Below are positions 34,109 through 38,817 of a stretch of DNA of 38,817 nt, in pieces. The position numbers and the translations under genes are program-made. Every line of letters starts with the position of its first letter. Position 1 is the first letter of the stretch. Origin of the DNA: CAVVVS01 sp963751355 (GTDB taxonomy: Bacteria > Bacteroidota > Ignavibacteria > Ignavibacteriales > Ignavibacteriaceae); contig CAVVVS010000004.1 of the NCBI GenBank assembly GCA_963751355.1, forward strand, positions 1 to 38,817, given 5' to 3'. The notes under the pieces are model-generated. The model made no database searches and was not told the origin of the DNA. It was given only the letters and a program-made list of their open reading frames with translations.

Positions 34109-34833
34109 TAGGTAAATATATGGGAAGTGAACTAACAGTAGTTATTCCGGTTTATAATGAAGAAGAAATTATACAAGATGTAATTAAAGATTGGATTAAT
34201 GAATTAACCGAATTACATATTGATTTTACCATTAATGCTTATAATGATGGTTCTAAGGATAAAACAATAAGAAAACTTAATGAATTAAAAAATGAATATC
34301 CCGCATTAAATGTAATTGATAAACAAAATTCAGGGCATGGGCCAACAATTTTACAAGGTTATAGAGAAAGTAAATCTGAATGGATTTTTCAAGTAGATTC
34401 AGATAATGAAATGAAAAGCTCATATTTTTATAGAATTTGGAATGGAAAAGAGAATTATGATTTCATTTTAGGAAAACGTGCTGACAGATTTAGTCCGTTA
34501 TCTCGTAAAATTATTTCATTAATATCAAGATTAACTATAAAAATGTTTTATGGAAGGGGTATCTATGATGTGAATTCTCCTTATCGTCTATATCGGAGAG
34601 AGAAATTTGAAGAATATTTTAATAAGATAACTAGTAGCACTTTTGCCCCAAATGTAATTTTATCAGGTATTGCAGCTAAAACTAAAATGCGAATAAAAGA
34701 AATCACAGTCCCTTGTCAATTAAGACAAACTGGAGAAGTATCAATTAAAAAATGGAAATTGTTAAGAGCTGCTTTACTCTCTTTTTACCAAACAATATCT
34801 TTTTCAAAAAAAATTAAAAGTTTTAAGTTATGA
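34105..34833 (+). CDS. GT2 glycosyltransferase of the glf cassette (DPM1-like)
   Basis: A compact 242-residue family 2 glycosyltransferase. It starts 'ELTVVIPVYNEEEIIQDV', has 'AYNDGSKDKT', a DxD motif in 'FQVDSDNEMK' near residue 95, and 'YDVNSPYRLYRREKF', as in polyprenyl-phosphate sugar synthases. Unlike GtrB or the GT2 enzyme at 24170 it lacks C-terminal membrane helices. The start overlaps the GtrA stop (ATGA); a second ATG 15 bp later is possible. The GtrA partner suggests it makes a lipid-phosphate-linked sugar for outer-face transfer. The third member usually needed, a GT-C transferase, is absent from the cassette but could be supplied from 13421 or 22558. Confidence 0.88.
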   Translation: MIGKYMGSELTVVIPVYNEEEIIQDVIKDWINELTELHIDFTINAYNDGSKDKTIRKLNELKNEYPALNVIDKQNSGHGPTILQGYRESKSEWIFQVDSDNEMKSSYFYRIWNGKENYDFILGKRADRFSPLSRKIISLISRLTIKMFYGRGIYDVNSPYRLYRREKFEEYFNKITSSTFAPNVILSGIAAKTKMRIKEITVPCQLRQTGEVSIKKWKLLRAALLSFYQTISFSKKIKSFKL

Positions 34834-34857
34834 ATTCACTCTAAAAAGGGTAAAAAT

Positions 34858-34890
34858 GTTATCCTGAAAGTGCGAAGCGACTTGAAAATT
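34858..34890 (+). repeat. Fragment resembling a dispersed intergenic repeat
   Basis: GTTATCCTGAAAGTGCGAAG followed by CGACTTGAAAATT closely resembles a truncated 'GTCATCCTGAAAGTGCGAAGCGACTTGAAGGAT' repeat that I know from intergenic regions of related genomes. It sits immediately after the glf cassette, at the junction with remnant B. Only one arm is present. Confidence 0.35.
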
Positions 34891-34910
34891 ATAATGCTTA
34901 AGTTGGAAAG

Positions 34911-35131
34911 TTATTTTTGAAAAAGCTGATATTTTTTCTTTGCTCAATACGACAATCTCAAGTCAGGCGTAAAAAATACATCTTGGATATTAATCGTTTT
35001 ACCGGTTTTTTTATGATAGTAAACTCAAACTATCAATGTGAGTCACTTAAACAAATAATCACACAAAATATTATCAAAATGATTTATCATAAAATTGATA
35101 ATTTATTAAACGGTGAGGATTTATTCAGAAT
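34911..35131 (+). repeat. Degenerate direct repeat, right copy flanking the glf/gtrA/GT2 cassette
   Basis: This is the counterpart of 32311-32542. Positions 34911-35100 align base for base with 32311-32500 (offset about 2,600 bp), with about 20 differences, one a single-base indel. Similarity begins about 78 bp after the end of the cassette's GT2 gene. Confidence 0.85.
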
Positions 35132-35345
35132 GAAGAAATGCAATGCTATTGTAAAAGAAATAGCCGGAAAATATGACAACGTTCATTTAATTAACCCTGA
35201 TAATTAGATTTTTGATTCCGAAGAACAAATAGATTATTAACATTTTAAGAGAATAGTCATAAAAAGATTTTGCAAAAATATAATCTGAGTAACTTTAAAA
35301 GATGTAAAACGCTATCCAAGAGTTTGGGATATTGCAGTTTTCTAA
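34911..35345 (+). pseudogene. Decayed gene remnant B, right flank of the glf cassette
   Basis: The 560 bp between the GT2 gene and the GT4 gene (34834-35393) hold a broken coding sequence. An open stretch at 34917-35207 reads 'INRFTGFFMIVNSNYQ', 'KQIITQNIIKMIYHKID', 'LFRMKKCNAIVKEIAGKYDNV' and 'HLINPDN'. After the stop the same frame goes on with protein-like 'IFDSEEQIDY', stop, 'HFKRIVIKRFCKNI', stop, 'VTLKDVKRYPRVWDIAVF'. A 'NVHLINPD...DY-HF' ending resembles the C-terminus of SGNH/GDSL hydrolases, where a late Asp-x-x-His is catalytic, but this is a weak guess. Its first 190 bp match remnant A. The last 48 bp before the next gene show nothing recognisable. Confidence 0.55.
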
Positions 35346-35393
35346 TCACTTATCTTTTTGCAATAACATTTAATTGAAACGACAAAGGGTAAA

Positions 35394-36572
35394 ATGAAGG
35401 TTTTATATGTTAGAAATGAAGATATCGAAAGATCCCATTACACTATCAGCCAGGTAGAAACTGTAAAAGCATTGAGAGGAAAAAATATAGATGCCAGATT
35501 AATGGTAAAGGGTAGTAAAAAATCAAAAATCCCTTATTTGATCGAACTTAAAAATCCTTTAAGGAAGAATAGATATTATATGCTTTATATCTTATTTTAT
35601 CTTCCGTACTATGTTATAAAAAATAAGATGGATTACGTAGTCATCGATGAAAAAACCGTCTTCTCCGCCATAATATTAATGTTAATTAAGAAAATATTTG
35701 ATTTTAAGATTATCCTTGATGTCAGAACCGTACCTGTTGAATATAAAAAAGTACTATTCAGACGGAAGTTATCTTATAAAATTGCTACCAAATTATGCGA
35801 CGGTGCGATATTTATTACAAAGGCTACACAAGAAGTCTGTGAAAAGGAATACGGCCTAAAATTCAAGAAGACAACAATTGTTACATCTGCTGCAAATGTA
35901 AATAAATTTAATAAGAACGTTGAAATAAATCTGGACAAGAATATTGTTGACAAATTAAAGAATCACTTTGTGTTGTTATATCACGGTACAATAAGCCCCA
36001 ATAGAGGTGTCCAATTAATTTTGGATGCGGTAAGTATATTAAGGGCCAAAATACCTAATATATTATTTTTATCGATTAGCAATAACAATCAGTTATTAAA
36101 AAATTATTGTCAAGAGAATGAACTCGAAATCGATGATAGTATATTATACATGGATACTCAGGATAATGCAATAATGCCTCAATATATAAAATTAGCCGAC
36201 GCTGGAATAATTCCGTATATCAGAATCAAATGGTGGGAAATTTCTTCACCGCTTAAATTGATGGAATATGCATCAATGGAGAAACCAATTATTTTAAGCG
36301 ATATAAAAGCACATACCGATGTAATACCAGAAAATTCCGATTTTGTAGTGTACTTTAATCCAGATATTAAGAATGAACTCGCCGATAAAATATTATATGC
36401 TTACGAGAATCTGAGAGAATTAAAAAATAATACTTGGAAGGGAAGAAAAATAATTGTCGATAATTATTCTTGGGATAAATTAGCCGATAGACTGAATGAT
36501 TTTTTCCAAAATCTGAGCATTAGTTCGCGTCGCCTAAATGAAAATGCGGTCCAAAATGAAAAGATAATTTAA
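35394..36572 (+). CDS. GT4-family glycosyltransferase
   Basis: A 392-residue GT-B glycosyltransferase. The N-terminal acceptor domain (1-170) contains a hydrophobic amphipathic patch ('YYMLYILFYLPYYVI') that may dock to the membrane, and 'IILDVRTVPVEY'. The C-terminal domain begins 'FVLLYHGTISPNRGVQLILDAV' and has 'ADAGIIPY' and 'SSPLKLMEYASMEKPIILSD', whose spaced acidic residues and 'KLMEY' fit the GT4 nucleotide-sugar site. It probably adds a sugar to the lipid-linked repeat unit. It begins after the remnant region and is 43 bp upstream of the sulfotransferase. Sugar specificity unknown. Confidence 0.88.
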   Translation: MKVLYVRNEDIERSHYTISQVETVKALRGKNIDARLMVKGSKKSKIPYLIELKNPLRKNRYYMLYILFYLPYYVIKNKMDYVVIDEKTVFSAIILMLIKKIFDFKIILDVRTVPVEYKKVLFRRKLSYKIATKLCDGAIFITKATQEVCEKEYGLKFKKTTIVTSAANVNKFNKNVEINLDKNIVDKLKNHFVLLYHGTISPNRGVQLILDAVSILRAKIPNILFLSISNNNQLLKNYCQENELEIDDSILYMDTQDNAIMPQYIKLADAGIIPYIRIKWWEISSPLKLMEYASMEKPIILSDIKAHTDVIPENSDFVVYFNPDIKNELADKILYAYENLRELKNNTWKGRKIIVDNYSWDKLADRLNDFFQNLSISSRRLNENAVQNEKII

Positions 36573-36615
36573 ATTTCAAAATATTCAAAAGTATAAAACA
36601 GTAATTGGAGGGCAA

Positions 36616-37461
36616 ATGATTTCCGTTAAGGATTGGATACAAAAAATAATTATAAAAAGGATTTATGCTTTGGGCTACCTCCTAAATGTTATTGGAATTA
36701 AAATCGGAGAACCTGTTTTTATAGTAGGTAGTGGAAGGTGCGGAACCTCTTTACTCATGAAAATATTAAACTCACATTCGGGAATTACAGTTTTTCCGGG
36801 CGAAGCAAACAATTTGTGGCATCCCAAATTATATCCGACAAATAAAGCTGAGATTAATGTGCCTCCCATTGAATTCGATCCAAAAGCGTTTACTAAAATT
36901 TCGGTAAATAGCTGGCCGTCTAACAATATAAAGAAAATAAAAGGTACGTTTAATGGTTATCATTTCATTAGGGGAAAAAGGAAAGTTTTTATTGTTAAGA
37001 GTGCAATGATTTCGTTCATGATACCTCAGATAGTAAAAATTTTTCCGAATGCAAAATTCATCCATTTATACAGAAATGGCCCGTCCACTATAGAGTCATA
37101 TTTTAAGAAGAACTTTGGAATATATTCTAATTACACATATTCTGAAGATGAATACTATAAATTATGCGCGAAGTACTGGAATAGCTGTATACTTGAAATT
37201 GAAGAAGTTAAAAATGTATTGCCAAATAAAGAAAGTTCGATGATTGAAGTAAGTTATGAGGAGTTATGCGAGGATCCAATAAAATTTACCCGGAATCTGT
37301 CAAATTTCCTTAACATCGATTTCAAAAAATTTAAATTTGACTTTTCTAAAATAAAAAGTACAAATAGCAAAGCTGAAAAATCTATTAAATTACAAAAATT
37401 AGGAAATATAATTGATGATATCATACATCCTGCAATGAAATTAAAAGGATATGTCTCGTAA
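36616..37461 (+). CDS. Sulfotransferase-family protein (PAPS-dependent)
   Basis: A 281-residue sulfotransferase. The 5'-phosphosulfate-binding loop is 'IVGSGRCGTSLLMKILNSH' near residue 36. A 3'-phosphate-binding segment appears later as 'AKFIHLYRNGPSTIESYF', with the conserved Arg and Ser. 'SYEELCEDPIKFTRNLSNFL' near the end is also typical. It should move sulfate from PAPS to a hydroxyl on a sugar, making a sulfated glycan; a minority of family members act on other acceptors. A strong GGAGGG before the ATG fixes the start. No PAPS synthesis genes are in the window, so the donor must come from elsewhere. It lies between two GT4 genes, which supports a glycan target. Confidence 0.88.
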   Translation: MISVKDWIQKIIIKRIYALGYLLNVIGIKIGEPVFIVGSGRCGTSLLMKILNSHSGITVFPGEANNLWHPKLYPTNKAEINVPPIEFDPKAFTKISVNSWPSNNIKKIKGTFNGYHFIRGKRKVFIVKSAMISFMIPQIVKIFPNAKFIHLYRNGPSTIESYFKKNFGIYSNYTYSEDEYYKLCAKYWNSCILEIEEVKNVLPNKESSMIEVSYEELCEDPIKFTRNLSNFLNIDFKKFKFDFSKIKSTNSKAEKSIKLQKLGNIIDDIIHPAMKLKGYVS

Positions 37462-37564
37462 AAAATGGACAATAATAGTTGTTTTGGCTAAATATAAAAA
37501 TCTTTATTGTAAAATCTTTTGATAAAATGAATATCATTCAAATAAAATTGCAAAAAAAACTTTT

Positions 37565-38767
37565 ATGAAAATAATAATATTCACATATTTATTTCCTAAT
37601 TCTAGGAATGAAATAAGAGGTGTGTTTAACCTATCAAGAGCTAGAGCTTTTAAGGATAAAGGGCACGACGTGTGTATTATAGCTCCAGTTTCGCTCAATC
37701 CGGAGTTTAAATATTTATGGCCAAAGCCTCAAATTTTTAAGCAAATAAAGACTCTGCTAGATCTATTAAAAATTCCCTATAAAGAAAAAATAGAAGGTAT
37801 TACCGTCTATCATCCCAAATGGATTAAACCTCCGGACAAATTCTTATATCGTTTTACATATGTGTTTTTGCATTTATTTGCCGGTAAAAAGATAAAAAAA
37901 ATTTCTTTGGAATTTGGACCTGATTTTATAATCGGAACATGGATGAATCCTTTTTGTGTGTATGCAAAGTATTTTAAAAAATATCTTAAAATTCCATTTT
38001 TTGCTTTAGCTGAAGGAAATGACGTTTATAAATTCCCATTTATATTTTCAGGTTTTGATCATCTTACAAAGATCATTAATAATAATTGTGATGCTATTAT
38101 TTCTGTTTCTCAAGGAATGAAAATACATATATCTGAAAAAACAGAATTAAAAAATGTACACGTTATACTCAATGGTTATGATAAGAGCAAGTTTTTTTTA
38201 GTTGAATCAAAGAAAAAAAGAAGCCCTGAAATATTAAAAATAGTAGTGGTTGCCATGTTTAATCCCAAAAAAGGCCATATGGTACTTTTAAAAGCGCTTA
38301 AATTAATTAAAACACCAATTCAGCTTTTATTCATCGGCAATGGACCTTCTATGGAAGAATGTAAAAATTTTGTTAGTAAAAATTCTTTGAATAATATTGT
38401 GCATTTTGCGGGAAAAGTTTCACACTCAAGCGTCCCGTCTTATCTCCAGGATTATGATTTGTTGTGTCTACCAAGTGTAGATGAGGGCTTACCAGCTGCT
38501 CCTTTAGAAGCAATGGCTTGTGGTCTTCCAGTAGTAGGTACAAACATACAGGGTACTAATGAGATCGTTAAAAATGGATTTAACGGATATTTGTGTCAAC
38601 CGAGTTCTATTGAGGATCTTGCTGATAAAATAAATTTGGCTTCGGAAACACCATGGGATAATAAGACAATATCTTTATGGGTTGCTTCAAATTTTGGATG
38701 GGATATTTGGGTAGATAATATATTAAACCTTTATAAAAAATACTCATCAAAATATTTTTTAAAATAG
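37565..38767 (+). CDS. GT4-family glycosyltransferase
   Basis: A 400-residue GT-B enzyme. The N-terminal domain opens 'MKIIIFTYLFPNSRNEIRGVF', the typical family start with the loop near the acceptor site. The C-terminal domain contains 'KIVVVAMFNPKKGHMVLLKALK', 'LLFIGNGPSMEECK', 'VHFAGKVSHSSVPSYLQDYD' and the complete donor site 'PSVDEGLPAAPLEAMACGLPVVGT', with the E-x7-E glutamates intact. It is likely to add a sugar to the repeat unit. It follows the sulfotransferase by about 100 bp of AT-rich sequence. The last 50 bp of the window contain no further gene start that I can support. Confidence 0.93.
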   Translation: MKIIIFTYLFPNSRNEIRGVFNLSRARAFKDKGHDVCIIAPVSLNPEFKYLWPKPQIFKQIKTLLDLLKIPYKEKIEGITVYHPKWIKPPDKFLYRFTYVFLHLFAGKKIKKISLEFGPDFIIGTWMNPFCVYAKYFKKYLKIPFFALAEGNDVYKFPFIFSGFDHLTKIINNNCDAIISVSQGMKIHISEKTELKNVHVILNGYDKSKFFLVESKKKRSPEILKIVVVAMFNPKKGHMVLLKALKLIKTPIQLLFIGNGPSMEECKNFVSKNSLNNIVHFAGKVSHSSVPSYLQDYDLLCLPSVDEGLPAAPLEAMACGLPVVGTNIQGTNEIVKNGFNGYLCQPSSIEDLADKINLASETPWDNKTISLWVASNFGWDIWVDNILNLYKKYSSKYFLK

Positions 38768-38817
38768 TTATAAATTATTTGTAAATGACAATGCAAAACA
38801 TTTTATTTTTCAGAAAT

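Noticed and set aside
34917..35207. Open frame of 96 codons beginning with TTG that could be called a small protein
   Set aside because: Its sequence matches the broken remnant at 32311-32542, the protein-like sequence continues past its stop, and there is no ribosome binding site. It is better explained as part of a pseudogene.
1..38817. CRISPR arrays, tRNA/rRNA genes, phage or plasmid functions
   Set aside because: No regularly spaced short repeats, cloverleaf-like or rRNA-like stretches, integrase, transposase or replication genes were found on either strand.

Overview
This 38.8-kb window is one large surface-polysaccharide (capsule, exopolysaccharide or O-antigen type) biosynthesis locus preceded by a small signalling module. 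Every supported gene is on the + strand. The DNA is AT-rich. Several genes have clear Shine-Dalgarno sequences (before 240, 4393, 8571, 9697 and 36616), while others have none. A sigma-54-type response regulator, a fused Wzc-type tyrosine kinase and the overall gene style suggest the Bacteroidota/Ignavibacteriota (FCB) group. That placement is an inference; no rRNA, tRNA or marker gene is present to confirm it.

Layout. (1) 240-4842: a soluble five-PAS histidine kinase, an NtrC-type sigma-54 activator 4 bp downstream, and a CheW-like protein. (2) 5049-10173: sugar-nucleotide and initiation genes, namely a DegT-type aminotransferase, a divergent YrdC-domain protein, an initiating sugar-phosphate transferase broken by a frameshift, a Gfo/Idh/MocA dehydrogenase and a hexapeptide N-acyltransferase. 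The aminotransferase, dehydrogenase and acyltransferase together fit synthesis of an N-acylated amino sugar or amino-uronic acid. (3) 10247-13396: a short Wza-like export protein and the first Wzc-like kinase. (4) 13421-25240: a GT-C transferase, AsnB-type amidotransferase overlapping a UDP-sugar dehydrogenase, FAD oxidoreductase, GtrA protein, methyltransferase, polysaccharide deacetylase, a GT87-like membrane protein and a GT2 transferase. (5) 25354-32031: a second, almost identical Wzc, a frameshifted Wzx flippase, a GT4 transferase and a frameshifted Wzy-like polymerase. (6) 32032-35393: a glf/gtrA/GT2 cassette flanked on both sides by related remnants of one decayed gene. (7) 35394-38767: GT4, sulfotransferase, GT4.

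Together the genes describe a Wzx/Wzy-type pathway: a sugar-phosphate is placed on the lipid carrier, extended by glycosyltransferases, flipped, polymerised and exported under Wzc/Wza control. Decorations probably include uronic-acid amidation, N-acylation, deacetylation, methylation, sulfation and galactofuranose.

The most notable observations are: two 2,461-bp Wzc copies that differ at about four bases yet have unrelated 21-residue tails; one extra base breaking each of the three core pathway genes (initiating transferase, flippase, polymerase); a glf cassette set between duplicated gene remnants; an asnB-dehydrogenase overlap in which the dehydrogenase carries a cysteine-bearing C-terminal extension; and a divergent YrdC protein in a sugar locus. 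I found no CRISPR array, transposase, tRNA or rRNA.
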